Below are positions 1-8,795 of a DNA stretch of 64,000 nucleotides, one piece after another. Origin of the DNA: Polynucleobacter sp. MWH-UH35A (GTDB taxonomy: Bacteria; Pseudomonadota; Gammaproteobacteria; Burkholderiales; Burkholderiaceae); NCBI RefSeq assembly GCF_018687075.1, contig NZ_CP061285.1:186001-250000 (forward strand), written 5' to 3'. The notes beneath the pieces were generated by a model that was given only the letters and a program-made list of their open reading frames with translations, was not told the DNA's origin and did no database searches. Every line of letters starts with the position of its first letter. The first letter of the stretch is position 1. A program made the translations under genes and the position numbers.

Positions 1-181
1 CGGAGTCCTGAAAGGAGATAAACCCCAGCTTAGAAAAACCACTAAACATGAGGCCGGACAGAATGAGGGGGTATGTGATGACATCGGGCAATCGAAAGGT
101 GCGCAAATCAATGTAGGCCAAATACATTAGGGTCAATATCAGGCATATTTGAACCCAGTCGAGCAAAGCAAGATTACCCAT
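1..181 (-). CDS. Prepilin peptidase (A24 family), 5' part, cut by the window edge
   Basis: This is the first 60 codons of a membrane aspartic protease that cleaves type IV prepilin leaders. The ATG (181..179) overlaps the stop of the PilC-like gene as TAATG. Residues 8-30 contain a hydrophobic helix followed by YIDLRTFRLPD, the prepilin-peptidase motif that carries the first catalytic Asp. Family PilD proteins carry about 100 residues before this motif, including a CxxC zinc site and the N-methylation domain. Here the motif begins at about residue 18, and an in-frame stop lies 19-21 bases upstream of the ATG. The methylation domain is therefore absent from this gene. The second Asp lies beyond the window. 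CpaA/TadV-type short peptidases are an alternative, but linkage to PilB/PilC favours a pilus or type II role. Confidence 0.8.
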   Translation of the reverse strand, partial: MGNLALLDWVQICLILTLMYLAYIDLRTFRLPDVITYPLILSGLMFSGFSKLGFISFQDS

Positions 182-1227
182 TAAACAATCTGTCCTAAGT
201 TAAAGATGGGAAGATACAAGATTATGACTAGACTGCCGATTACTAGTCCAACAATCATAATTAATAAAGGTTCTAGGCTTTGACTTAAGGTATTTAATCG
301 ACTACTTAATTGAGAGCCCAATACTAATGCGCGCCTTTCTAGCATTTCAGGGAGTGCGCCACTTTCTGATGCGATTCGTAATAGCTGTAATGTTTCTAGA
401 TCAAACAGTTTGTACCTGGGATCTGCTTTTGTTATTGCATCGCCAAGTGGCCAGCCGCGGGTCAAGTGTTTAAATATCTCTGCACTGCAATCATGGCTCA
501 GCCAATGGTTGGATGATTGTGCAGTGACTCTGAGCGCATCCGGAAGAGGTAGGCCAGATTTAAGAAGATGACCTAGCGTTCGACACCAGTAGGTAAGCGT
601 TGCTAATCGCAGTAGCTGACCAATCATCGGTATAGAGAAGCTCAAGCGATCGCAATATTTTTGTAGTCTGGGCAGCTTTATCCACGCAAGACCAAAGATA
701 GCAATGCAGCCAGCTAGACTTATGGCAATAGCAATATAAAACTCTTCAAACCAAGATGATGCTTGAATTAATAGCTTTGTGGGAGCTGGTAACTCTGCTT
801 GAAAATGTGCAAAAACATCCTTAAACACTGGTACAACCCAAATCATCATGACTAGCACTAAAACGCATGAGCTCCCTAGGGTGATGATGGGGTAGCTTAG
901 CGCTTGTTGAATTTTGCGACGCAATTCAATCTGGGCCTCAAGTTGTTGACAAATCGTTTTCAGTGCCAAATTAAAATCGCCAGTTCTTTCGCTAACGCAA
1001 ATAAGGTTAGTGAACTCCATTGAGAATGTACTTTTTTGCTCTCTTAGGCATTGAGAAAGGCTCTCGCCTTTTTTAAGTCGTATACAGATGCTATTCAACC
1101 AAGGATGCCAAGCTTTTGGAGCACTTGAGTAAATTAACTCAATCGCATTTAGAAGGGGAAGACCAGCCTCTATCAGCGTTAAGAGTTGCTCAGCAAAATG
1201 GAGTTGTTCCTGCTTACTTAATGCCAT
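181..1227 (-). CDS. pilC: Type II secretion/type IV pilus inner-membrane platform protein, PilC/GspF family
   Basis: Polytopic inner-membrane platform of the pilus or pseudopilus assembly machine, which works with the GspE/PilB ATPase encoded just upstream. Two T2SSF repeats are visible, at about residues 8-130 and 205-330. Transmembrane segments lie at about 113-135, 163-183 and 320-342. At 348 residues it is shorter than typical PilC (about 400). The missing part is mainly at the N-terminus, since the first repeat starts almost at residue 1. Its ATG overlaps the end of the ATPase gene by 10 bp and its stop overlaps the prepilin peptidase start, so the three are almost certainly cotranscribed and translationally coupled. 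It could serve a pilus or a general secretion system; pilin genes are not in view. Confidence 0.88.
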   Translation of the reverse strand: MALSKQEQLHFAEQLLTLIEAGLPLLNAIELIYSSAPKAWHPWLNSICIRLKKGESLSQCLREQKSTFSMEFTNLICVSERTGDFNLALKTICQQLEAQIELRRKIQQALSYPIITLGSSCVLVLVMMIWVVPVFKDVFAHFQAELPAPTKLLIQASSWFEEFYIAIAISLAGCIAIFGLAWIKLPRLQKYCDRLSFSIPMIGQLLRLATLTYWCRTLGHLLKSGLPLPDALRVTAQSSNHWLSHDCSAEIFKHLTRGWPLGDAITKADPRYKLFDLETLQLLRIASESGALPEMLERRALVLGSQLSSRLNTLSQSLEPLLIMIVGLVIGSLVIILYLPIFNLGQIV

Positions 1228-2297
1228 GTGCCTACTTCTGCATCTAAATCTGTTGGATTAATAAGCCCCGCATGTATGTGAAGTAATCCTGCGTCTCGCA
1301 TGCTCATAGGCGAATGGGACGGGTTGAATAAATGATCTTTATTCAACACCTCATGAACACCAATGCGCCCAAAACATCTACTGCCTTTGCACGCTGAACA
1401 TTGAGACCCAGCTACTGCATTTTGTCCGATACATTTAGAGCAAACCTTCCGAACTAAGCGTTGAGAGCTAACACTTAAGAGGCATGACTCGAGAGATTCC
1501 TGATCGATCCCTAAATTTTTAAGTCTGGGAACTGCACCATAAGCATTTCGAGTATGCAAGGTGCTGAGAACGAGATGTCCAGTTTGTGCCGCCTGAATGG
1601 CGAGCTGAGCGGTGGCGCTATCTCGTATTTCTCCAATCATGATGACATCGGGGTCCTGTCGAAGTAGGGCGCGGATGATGGTCGGAAAATCTAATCCAGC
1701 CCTTGGGTGATAGGCCACCTGGTTCACTCCTGCAAGACGAATTTCAATGGGGTCCTCGATAGAGCAAAGGTTGCGATGGTCCTGATTGAGTTGACGCAGG
1801 CAGCTATAAAGCGTCCGAGTCTTGCCACTTCCTGTTGGTCCTGTAACCAAGATAAGACCGCTGGATTGGGATAGAGCTTGTTGAAATACCTCTAGCTGCT
1901 CTGGGTGAAGGCCAAGCTCCTGAAGATCAAGATCATTAACACAACTTGGCAAGATGCGAATAACCGCTTTTTCTCCATGAAGGGTTGGCAAAATTGAAAT
2001 GCGGCAATCGATATTAGGTTTGCAGAAGTCATGGCCAATGCAAAGCCGTCCGTCTTGTGGAAGGCGTTTCTCTGCAATATCCAAGCGTGCAAGAATTTTG
2101 ATGCGCGTGATGAGACGATCATGCAATTCAATTGGGTAATGCGATTGCACTTGCAAAAGACCATCCACCCGAATGCGGGTGACTGTGGCTAATGGCCCAG
2201 CTTCTATGTGAATATCGCTCGCTCTGGCATCTAAAGCATGAGCGGCGATTTCATACCAAGTGCGAATGATTAGCGAGTCATCGGTGACAACGCTCAA
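1218..2297 (-). CDS. pilB: GspE/PilB-type secretion ATPase, short form
   Basis: Cytoplasmic hexameric ATPase that powers pilin or pseudopilin polymerisation. The motifs are complete: ASDIHIE at 26-32, Walker A GPTGSGKT at 153-160, Walker B within DPDVIMIGEIRD at 215-226, the His box ending STLHT at 245-249, and a four-cysteine zinc site (C286, C289, C300, C303). The protein has 359 residues, whereas PilB/GspE usually exceed 500. The N-terminal MshEN/GspE-N domain that contacts the platform is missing. The start is TTG, overlapping the TGA of the CorC-like gene upstream as TTGA; no ATG fits better. Retraction ATPases (PilT) are also short, but the tetracysteine site and GspE-like layout argue against PilT. 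Confidence 0.87.
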   Translation of the reverse strand: MSVVTDDSLIIRTWYEIAAHALDARASDIHIEAGPLATVTRIRVDGLLQVQSHYPIELHDRLITRIKILARLDIAEKRLPQDGRLCIGHDFCKPNIDCRISILPTLHGEKAVIRILPSCVNDLDLQELGLHPEQLEVFQQALSQSSGLILVTGPTGSGKTRTLYSCLRQLNQDHRNLCSIEDPIEIRLAGVNQVAYHPRAGLDFPTIIRALLRQDPDVIMIGEIRDSATAQLAIQAAQTGHLVLSTLHTRNAYGAVPRLKNLGIDQESLESCLLSVSSQRLVRKVCSKCIGQNAVAGSQCSACKGSRCFGRIGVHEVLNKDHLFNPSHSPMSMRDAGLLHIHAGLINPTDLDAEVGTWH

Positions 2298-3586
2298 TCT
2301 TGTTCTTGACTTAGGGTGGCAGGGCGATAGAGTTTTACAGTTTTAACGCCTTGCTCATCAAATTGAATGATTTCCATCACGATACCGGCAATACGAATGC
2401 TGACATCATGATCCGGAATCGCCTCGAGTTTTTCCAGGATGAGCCCGTTCAATGTGCGTGGACCATCTAATGGAAGATTGAGATTGAGGAGGCGATTCAA
2501 ATCTCGCAACGACGCACTACCTGTTGCAAGATAGGTGCCATCAGCAAGCCAGCGAGGGTCGGTTGAGAGGTTGGAGAAAGAGGTGGTGAATTCTCCAATG
2601 AGCTCTTCAACAATATCCTCAAAGGTCACTAAGCCGAGAACTTCGCCATATTCATTTACAACCAAACTTAAGCGTTGTTGGTTATCTTGAAAAAATTGCA
2701 TTTGCTGCAAAACCGGTGTGCCACTTGGAATGAAATAAGGTTCATTGACTAGAGATCTAAAGTCTTCATGCTTTAGGTCGGTGTCACCCAATAAAGATAA
2801 GGCCTTCTTGACAGACAGAATGCCGATGATGCGTTCAGAGTCGCCGTCACAAACCGGTAATTTATTGTGATAGCAAGTTTCTAATTGCTGCACCACCTCA
2901 TCAATTGGCCTTGAAAGATCGAGAACCTCAATCTTAGATCTTGGTGTCATGACATCATCGACCGTAATATTTTCTAGGTTGAAAAGATTCAGGAGAATAT
3001 TGCGATGATGATTAGAGGCAAAGCGATTCGATTCCAGCACTAGACTGCGCAACTCTTCTTTGCTCATGGCCCTGCTATCAGAAGAGGATTGCAGGCCAGA
3101 TACTTTCATCAGACCAGAGACGAAGTTATTGATAAACCACAGTAGTGGCTTGAGTAGGAAGGTCAGGGGCAAAATGAACCAACCGACATTAGAGGCGATT
3201 TTTTCTGGGAATGCCGCACCAATGACCTTGGGGGTTATTTCGCTAAAGATGATGATGAGAAGCGCTACTACCAAAGTGGCAATAGAAAGTACTAGACCAC
3301 TGTCGCCAAATAGATGCAGGGCAATACCCGTGACGAGGATAGGTAAAACGGTATTGATCAAATTATTGGAAATTAATAACACCGATAACAAGGAGTCAAT
3401 TCGTTTTAAAAGTCTTTCAGCTAGCGCCGCACCAGCATTCCCGCTATTGGCCATAGCTCGTAAACGATGGCGATTGGAAGACAGCATGCTGGTCTCCGCC
3501 ATCGAGAAAAAGCCTGAAAGTGCCAGTAAAAATAGGACTAGAGCAACTTGACCGTAAAAGGGCCAATCGTCAAAAAAGTTGTCCAT
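2294..3586 (-). CDS. CNNM/CorC-HlyC family membrane protein with CBS pair
   Basis: Integral membrane protein of the CNNM (DUF21) family, linked to divalent cation (Mg2+/Co2+) efflux or tolerance; the exact substrate is not settled for most members. About four hydrophobic segments occupy the first 180 residues. Two CBS domains follow at about 200-320, beginning with VDDVMTPRSKI, and a C-terminal CorC/HlyC (transporter-associated) domain at about 335-420. I start it at the ATG at 3586..3584, preceded by an AGGT, giving 430 residues. A TTG 33 bases upstream extends the frame but has no visible ribosome site. It leads the pilB-pilC operon by a 4-base overlap, an arrangement I know from other Burkholderiales. 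Confidence 0.85.
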   Translation of the reverse strand: MDNFFDDWPFYGQVALVLFLLALSGFFSMAETSMLSSNRHRLRAMANSGNAGAALAERLLKRIDSLLSVLLISNNLINTVLPILVTGIALHLFGDSGLVLSIATLVVALLIIIFSEITPKVIGAAFPEKIASNVGWFILPLTFLLKPLLWFINNFVSGLMKVSGLQSSSDSRAMSKEELRSLVLESNRFASNHHRNILLNLFNLENITVDDVMTPRSKIEVLDLSRPIDEVVQQLETCYHNKLPVCDGDSERIIGILSVKKALSLLGDTDLKHEDFRSLVNEPYFIPSGTPVLQQMQFFQDNQQRLSLVVNEYGEVLGLVTFEDIVEELIGEFTTSFSNLSTDPRWLADGTYLATGSASLRDLNRLLNLNLPLDGPRTLNGLILEKLEAIPDHDVSIRIAGIVMEIIQFDEQGVKTVKLYRPATLSQEQD

Positions 3587-3705
3587 GAGGTCTACCTGAA
3601 AAAAGTAAGGATGAGTCAATATAGCAAAGTGGCATTTCGCAAGCCATACCCAGGAAATAAACGCCTGTCATCTCTCCTTGTGTATTTATGTGAGAATTAC
3701 TTGAT

Positions 3706-4218
3706 ATGTCCTCCTCATCCACCTCATCTAACCCAAATAGTGCTAGCTACTGCGTTATTGCCGCGCCTTTCGGGTGTTTAGGAATTTCGACGGAATTGGT
3801 GGAGGGCAGCTTAATGCTTTCCAGAATTGATTATTTGCCTGCAAATACGGTCTTAGTAGCACCAAAGAACCAACTGGCAAAGGAGATTGCGCGACAGTGT
3901 AAAGCGTACTTCAAGGACCCCCATTGGCAATTTGATTTGCCTACCAAACCCGTTGGTACCGAGCACCAGCGCAAAGTATGGTCCAGTATTCAAGATATAC
4001 CTCCAGGTAAAACCAAAACCTATGGTGAAGTCGCTAAAAAGATTAAGAGTGGGGCGCGTGCAGTGGGTACAGCGTGTGGTGCCAATCCCTACCCTTTAAT
4101 TTCACCCTGTCATCGCGTGGTATCGGCGCAAGGAATTGGTGGATTTATGAAGGAAAACTCTCCTGGTCTATACCGCCAAATTAAGCTCTGGCTATTAAAG
4201 CATGAAGGCGCTTTGTAG
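3706..4218 (+). CDS. ogt: Methylated-DNA--protein-cysteine methyltransferase
   Basis: Suicide repair protein that moves methyl groups from O6-methylguanine or O4-methylthymine in DNA onto its own cysteine. The acceptor is C135 in the PCHRVV motif. The helix-turn-helix recognition segment with RAVGTACGANP lies just before it, at about 118-128. Length (170) fits Ogt/MGMT without an AdaA domain. The first 15 residues are Ser/Asn-rich and unstructured-looking. It stands alone, divergent from the CorC-pil operon and convergent with the squalene synthase gene (3 bp gap), so no Ada-type regulator is next to it. Confidence 0.92.
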   Translation: MSSSSTSSNPNSASYCVIAAPFGCLGISTELVEGSLMLSRIDYLPANTVLVAPKNQLAKEIARQCKAYFKDPHWQFDLPTKPVGTEHQRKVWSSIQDIPPGKTKTYGEVAKKIKSGARAVGTACGANPYPLISPCHRVVSAQGIGGFMKENSPGLYRQIKLWLLKHEGAL

Positions 4219-4221
4219 TAA

Positions 4222-5199
4222 TTAGTATTTGTTTAGTGATCTACTGCTAAGGCTGAAAAAAGCCTTCATCAATAGATTGCTTTTAACTGCCCAACGTGTA
4301 AAGCCATAGAAACTCATTACAGTCTTTCTAGAGAGCTTCACTTCATCTTTGTGATCAAATTCTTGTCGAGTAGCAATTTTGGAGAGAGTCATCACCGCCA
4401 AGCCAAAGGCTAAAAAGCAAAAACGCCTCATGCCTTGTTCTTGCTTAGGTATCAGCAGTATGTAATTGAGTGAGTCTTGCAATTTTTGATAAGCAATCCT
4501 GAGAAGGTCTTCTTGGCTTACATTGCTCGGCTTCCAGGATACGCCACGCGCTTTATCTTCGGGTGAGTCTTTCAAGATATTGGTCATTTGCAGAGCCTGT
4601 CCGAAGGCAATGGCTAAATCTTCGTGCCCAGCGATGTTTTCTTTAAAGGCGGGTGAATGATTGCTAAAAATCGTTGTTAGTAGTTCGCCAACAACGCCTG
4701 CTACCACATAGCAATATTGCTCAAACTCAGCGAGGTCTCGAAGACCGGCTTGGTTTTGTTTCCCATGAAAATACGACATACCCTCGGACATGATGGAAAC
4801 ACAACGACTGACTGCTTGTTGATCATTGCTGGAGCAGGTATGCAAAATACGCAAAACAGTTGGAGTGTGAGCAATTAGATCTAACTCATCTTGATTACTA
4901 TAGTTCTTGAATGCATCTAGGCAAGACTCTACAAAATGATCAACCGGTGATTTTTCTAGTACTGCATCTAAAAAGAGCGCTGAAAGGGATTGCTTGGTCT
5001 GAGCGCTTAAGTCAGCCGCATCCTCAATAGTGTCAATAATGCGACAGAGTAGGTAGGTATTGCCGACAACCTTTTCGATGCTTGGGGGCAAAAGTGGGAT
5101 GGTGAGCGCGAAAGTGCGTGACACAGAACCCAGAATGGCTTTTTGGTAAGCCTCATCAGCAGATGGGCTAGTTATTATGGTTTGCTTAGGCGCTTTCAC
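4222..5199 (-). CDS. Squalene/phytoene synthase family protein
   Basis: Prenyltransferase that joins two C15 or C20 isoprenyl diphosphates head to head. The SRTFAL segment (27-32), the first Asp-rich motif DTIED (56-60) and the second NILKDSPED with its two acidic residues are present, so both diphosphate/Mg2+ sites look intact. The segment YCYVVAGVVGELL resembles squalene synthases more than phytoene synthases. There is no C-terminal membrane anchor. No desaturase, hopene cyclase or other hpn/crt gene is in the window, so whether the product is squalene, presqualene diphosphate or phytoene cannot be decided here. It is divergent from the symporter gene at 5318. Confidence 0.83.
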   Translation of the reverse strand: MKAPKQTIITSPSADEAYQKAILGSVSRTFALTIPLLPPSIEKVVGNTYLLCRIIDTIEDAADLSAQTKQSLSALFLDAVLEKSPVDHFVESCLDAFKNYSNQDELDLIAHTPTVLRILHTCSSNDQQAVSRCVSIMSEGMSYFHGKQNQAGLRDLAEFEQYCYVVAGVVGELLTTIFSNHSPAFKENIAGHEDLAIAFGQALQMTNILKDSPEDKARGVSWKPSNVSQEDLLRIAYQKLQDSLNYILLIPKQEQGMRRFCFLAFGLAVMTLSKIATRQEFDHKDEVKLSRKTVMSFYGFTRWAVKSNLLMKAFFSLSSRSLNKY

Positions 5200-5317
5200 T
5201 ATTGAATTATGTCAGACCATCTTCTACCTCGGGGTGCTCCAAAAGAAGCCTTTTTGTTATCTGTCAAAAGTGACATGGCCATATAATTTCATCAAATTTC
5301 TGAAGGAGTATTAAGGC

Positions 5318-6733
5318 GTGCTAATTTGGTTCGTCATTATTTACTGGGTGATCTCAGTTGGCATTGGCTTGTGGGCGGCCCTCAGAGTCAAAAATACTGC
5401 TGACTTTGCTGCGGCAGGTCATAGCCTTCCTTTGCCAATCGTCACTGCGACTGTTTTTGCAACCTGGTTTGGTTCTGAAACTGTATTAGGCATTCCAGCC
5501 ACTTTTCTAAAAGAGGGCTTGGGAGGCGTGGTTGCTGATCCCTTTGGATCTTCTCTCTGTTTGATATTGGTGGGCCTCTTTTTTGCGCGCCACCTTTATA
5601 ACCGTCGCATGCTGACGATTGGCGATTTCTTTCGCGAAAAGTACGGGCGTACGGTTGAGGTCTTGGTAACGCTCTGTATCGTGGTGTCTTACCTTGGTTG
5701 GGTAGCTGCTCAAATTAAAGCACTAGGTCTAGTATTTAACGTGGTTTCTGAGGGCAGCATTACTCAAACGGGTGGCATGATGATTGGCGCTGCAAGCGTA
5801 TTGATCTACACCTTATTTGGGGGCATGTGGTCTGTTGCTATTACTGACTTTATTCAGATGATCATCATCGTGATTGGTATGCTCTATATCGGTGGCGAGA
5901 TGACGGCTCAGACTGGCGGTATTGGTGTGGTGATTGAGCATGCTGCTGCTGCGGGCCAATTCAGTAACTTCTGGCCGGATATGAATTTGGCGTCGATTCT
6001 AGGATTTGTCGCTGCCTTGTGTACGATGATGCTCGGATCCATTCCTCAGCAAGACGTCTTCCAGCGCATCACCTCATCTAAGAATGTCAACATTGCCGTT
6101 CAAGCAGCTTTGCTTGGCGGCGTCCTCTATTTTATTTTTGCTTTTGTGCCAATGTATTTGGCTTACTCCGCAATCTTAATTAGTCCGGATTTAGTCAGCA
6201 AATATCTCAATGCTGATCCACAAATGATTTTGCCAAAGTTGATTCTGAATCATGCCCCGCTGATTGCACAGGTGATGTTCTTCGGTGCACTTCTATCCGC
6301 AATTAAGAGCTGCGCCAGCGCAACCTTGTTAGCGCCTTCAGTAACCTTTGCTGAAAATATTGTGCGTGGCTTTTTTAAGCATTTGTCCGACCATGATTTA
6401 TTGAAAGTGATGCGGATCACCGTTTTATGTTTTGCTGTGGTGGTCACTTTCTTTGCGGTGAACTCTGAACTTTCCATTTTCAAAATGGTGGAGAGCGCCT
6501 ACAAAGTGACCTTGGTGGCGGCTTTTGTCCCATTGGCATTTGGCGTGTATTGGTCAAGGGCGAACTCACTCGGTGGATTATTGGCTGTGGTGGGGGGCTT
6601 AACCATTTGGATTAGCTGTGAAATTTTGGCTCCCAATGCGATTCTGCCTCCTCAACTGGCTGGTTTATTTGCCAGCGTTGCGGGCATGATTTTGGGTAGC
6701 CTTGTTCCAAAAGACTCCTTAAAGGCTGTTTGA
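5318..6733 (+). CDS. Sodium:solute symporter (SSS) family transporter
   Basis: Multi-helix inner-membrane permease of the SSS family, which couples solute uptake to Na+. Hydrophobic segments run through all 471 residues, consistent with about 13 helices. Family hallmarks include an ATWFGSETVLGIP segment in helix 2 and LGSIPQQDVFQRI near residue 245. The start is GTG, set by a strong AAGGAG nine bases upstream. The substrate is not evident; the neighbouring PanE-like and FAH-like enzymes would fit an organic-acid context, but that is only a guess. An imperfect hairpin just after the stop (6741-6761) may end the transcript. Confidence 0.87.
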   Translation: MLIWFVIIYWVISVGIGLWAALRVKNTADFAAAGHSLPLPIVTATVFATWFGSETVLGIPATFLKEGLGGVVADPFGSSLCLILVGLFFARHLYNRRMLTIGDFFREKYGRTVEVLVTLCIVVSYLGWVAAQIKALGLVFNVVSEGSITQTGGMMIGAASVLIYTLFGGMWSVAITDFIQMIIIVIGMLYIGGEMTAQTGGIGVVIEHAAAAGQFSNFWPDMNLASILGFVAALCTMMLGSIPQQDVFQRITSSKNVNIAVQAALLGGVLYFIFAFVPMYLAYSAILISPDLVSKYLNADPQMILPKLILNHAPLIAQVMFFGALLSAIKSCASATLLAPSVTFAENIVRGFFKHLSDHDLLKVMRITVLCFAVVVTFFAVNSELSIFKMVESAYKVTLVAAFVPLAFGVYWSRANSLGGLLAVVGGLTIWISCEILAPNAILPPQLAGLFASVAGMILGSLVPKDSLKAV

Positions 6734-6740
6734 TACCAAA

Positions 6741-6761
6741 ATTGCTTAAAAATTAGGCAAT
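6741..6761. repeat. 21-base imperfect palindrome, copy 1
   Basis: This AT-rich hairpin-forming 21-mer, with 9-base arms and a 3-base loop, begins 8 bases after the symporter stop. It matches 20 of 21 bases of the element at 28934-28954. Both copies sit just 3' of a gene, so weak terminator or processing hairpins are plausible; a shared protein-binding site is the alternative. Confidence 0.5.
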
Positions 6762-6833
6762 TAAAATTGCTGCGGTGCAAAATCCCAATTAAAATAGCGG
6801 TAATACAAAATTTTTAGTTCTTATGGAGTTCCT

Positions 6834-7853
6834 ATGAAAATCTGTGTGATCGGTGGAGGTGGCGCTATTGGCGGCTACTTGGCTGTCATGTTGGCACGAG
6901 CAGGTAATGATGTCACCGTGGTTGCTCGTGGCGCAACTTTGGCTGCAATCAAAGAGCGTGGTTTAGCTTTAATTATGGATGACCAACCAGAACCTTTGGT
7001 TGCTCAAGTGAAGGCTGTAGAAAAAATTCGGGATGCTGAAACGCCAGATGTGGTTATTCTTGCGGTGAAAGCGCATCAGGTAGAGCCAATCATTGATGAC
7101 TTAGCAGCCATCATGGGTCCCGACACTATTTTGATTCCAATGCAAAACGGAATTCCTTGGTGGTATTTCCAAAAGTTAGGTGGCGAGTACCAAGATCATT
7201 CAGTCGAAACGGTGGATGCTGGCGGTGTTGCCAAGAATGCGATTAATCCAAATAACATCATTGGTTGCGTTGTGTATCCAGCGACGTTCACTCAAGCGCC
7301 TGGCGTGATTCGTCACGTTGAAGGTAATCGCTTCCCATTGGGCGAGTTAGATGGCAAGACTACTGACCGCATTCAGAAGATGTCTGAAATGATGGGTGCA
7401 GCAGGATTTAAGTCACCAATCTTGGATGACATTCGCTCTGAAATCTGGCTCAAGCTTTGGGGCAATATGACTTTTAACCCAATCAGCTCGCTGACACATG
7501 GAACTTTGGAGGGCATCTGCCAATACCCATTGACCAAAGAATTAGCGCGCAACATGATGGCTGAAGCTCAAACTATTGCCGAGAAATTGGGCGTTACTTT
7601 CCGCGTGGACATTGAGCGTCGCATTGCTGGCGCCGAAAAAGTCGGCAAACACAAAACTTCAATGTTGCAAGACTTAGAAGCGGGCCGCAGTTTGGAGATT
7701 GATGCTTTGTTGGGCTCTGTCATTGAGCTTGGGAAGATCACGCAAACTCCAACTCCCTGTTTGAATACTGTATTTGCTTTAACTAAATACCTGGATGAAA
7801 ACGTACAAGCTTCCAAGGGAAGCCTAGCACTACCATCCGTATCTGGTTACTAA
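6834..7853 (+). CDS. 2-dehydropantoate 2-reductase family protein
   Basis: NAD(P)H-dependent reductase of the PanE/ApbA family, which in the named pathway converts ketopantoate to pantoate for coenzyme A synthesis. The Rossmann fingerprint VIGGGGAIGGYLA occupies residues 5-17. The catalytic-lysine region is IWLKLWGNMTFNPIS at about 206-220, followed by the helical C-terminal dimer domain. At 339 residues it is slightly longer than E. coli PanE (303). No other pantothenate gene is nearby, and PanE-like paralogues often act on other 2-oxo acids, so the name panE is withheld. It ends at a strong terminator and is monocistronic. Confidence 0.83.
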   Translation: MKICVIGGGGAIGGYLAVMLARAGNDVTVVARGATLAAIKERGLALIMDDQPEPLVAQVKAVEKIRDAETPDVVILAVKAHQVEPIIDDLAAIMGPDTILIPMQNGIPWWYFQKLGGEYQDHSVETVDAGGVAKNAINPNNIIGCVVYPATFTQAPGVIRHVEGNRFPLGELDGKTTDRIQKMSEMMGAAGFKSPILDDIRSEIWLKLWGNMTFNPISSLTHGTLEGICQYPLTKELARNMMAEAQTIAEKLGVTFRVDIERRIAGAEKVGKHKTSMLQDLEAGRSLEIDALLGSVIELGKITQTPTPCLNTVFALTKYLDENVQASKGSLALPSVSGY

Positions 7854-7875
7854 ACAGTAAAGTTTCATTCAATAA

Positions 7876-7913
7876 AAAACCCTTGCTATGTTGGGTAGCA
7901 AGGGTTTTGTTTT
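7876..7913. terminator. Bidirectional Rho-independent terminator
   Basis: A perfect 13-bp stem (7876-7888 with 7896-7908) with a 7-base loop is flanked by A and T runs on both sides. It lies between the convergent PanE-like and FAH-like genes and can serve both. Confidence 0.93.
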
Positions 7914-7937
7914 TGGAAAAGCCAGAGAATAGGCGTT

Positions 7938-8705
7938 TTATTCGAAACGATTATCGAGACGTCCCACACCTTCGATAATGATGCTGACGTTGCTGCCAGG
8001 CTTCATTGAGCCAACACCTACTGAGGTGCCGCATGCAATGATGTCGCCCACTTCAAGAGGTACATCTTGAGAAATCAAGCTGACTAACTTTGCGGGCGAG
8101 AAAATCATATCTGAAATAGGGTAATTTTGACGCTCCTGATCGTTCAGAATCGTCTTGATTGTTAGCTTGCTTGGATCCACATCGGTGGTGATGTAAGGTC
8201 CAAAGACGCCAAAGGTATTAAAGCTCTTGGCACGAGTCCACTGTGCATAGCCAGGATCACGGTTGAGAATTTCGATGGCGGTTACATCGTTAATGCAGGT
8301 GTAACCAAAGATTGCTTTAGCTGCTTCTGCTTCATCAGCTTCATGACAGCGCTTGCCAATCACAATGCCAAGCTCGCCCTCATAAACGACTTTTCCGGAA
8401 TATGACTTTGGCGTGCGAATGACTTGATTTGCCGCCAAGAAAGAATTATTGCCTTTAAGAAAATACAAAGGTTCTGCAGGCACAGCATGCTCGAGCTTGG
8501 TCACCAATGCATGAAAGTTATCCACCATCGCAACCATCTTGGATGGGGTGCAAGGGATGTCAATAGTCACGTCTGCCAACTTCAGGGTGGCGCCGGTGGC
8601 CTTGGCCCCATTAAATAAGTCGCCCTCATACACGGCGATTTGATCGCCTTGTACTTGCCCTAAACCACTTTTTCCTTGATGTTGAAATCTAAGCCACTGA
8701 GCCAT
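7938..8705 (-). CDS. Fumarylacetoacetate hydrolase (FAH) family protein
   Basis: Metal-dependent enzyme of the FAH superfamily, which covers acylpyruvate hydrolases, ureidoglycolate lyase-like enzymes and 2-oxo-hept-ene-dioate hydratases. Visible marks are YEGELGIVIGKR at about 108-119, with metal-binding Glu residues, then INDVTA at about 137-142 and the C-terminal GDIIACGTSVGVG turn. At 255 residues it has the single-domain length with a short N-terminal part. Substrate cannot be named from sequence. It shares a terminator with the PanE-like gene and has no operon partner. Confidence 0.87.
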   Translation of the reverse strand: MAQWLRFQHQGKSGLGQVQGDQIAVYEGDLFNGAKATGATLKLADVTIDIPCTPSKMVAMVDNFHALVTKLEHAVPAEPLYFLKGNNSFLAANQVIRTPKSYSGKVVYEGELGIVIGKRCHEADEAEAAKAIFGYTCINDVTAIEILNRDPGYAQWTRAKSFNTFGVFGPYITTDVDPSKLTIKTILNDQERQNYPISDMIFSPAKLVSLISQDVPLEVGDIIACGTSVGVGSMKPGSNVSIIIEGVGRLDNRFE

Positions 8706-8795
8706 AATAAGTTCCTATGAAGTTAAATATTTAATATGCAATATCTTACAGGCACGCATTACAGCGTGCGAGTTAAGAGTGAACAGTTTGGGTGC

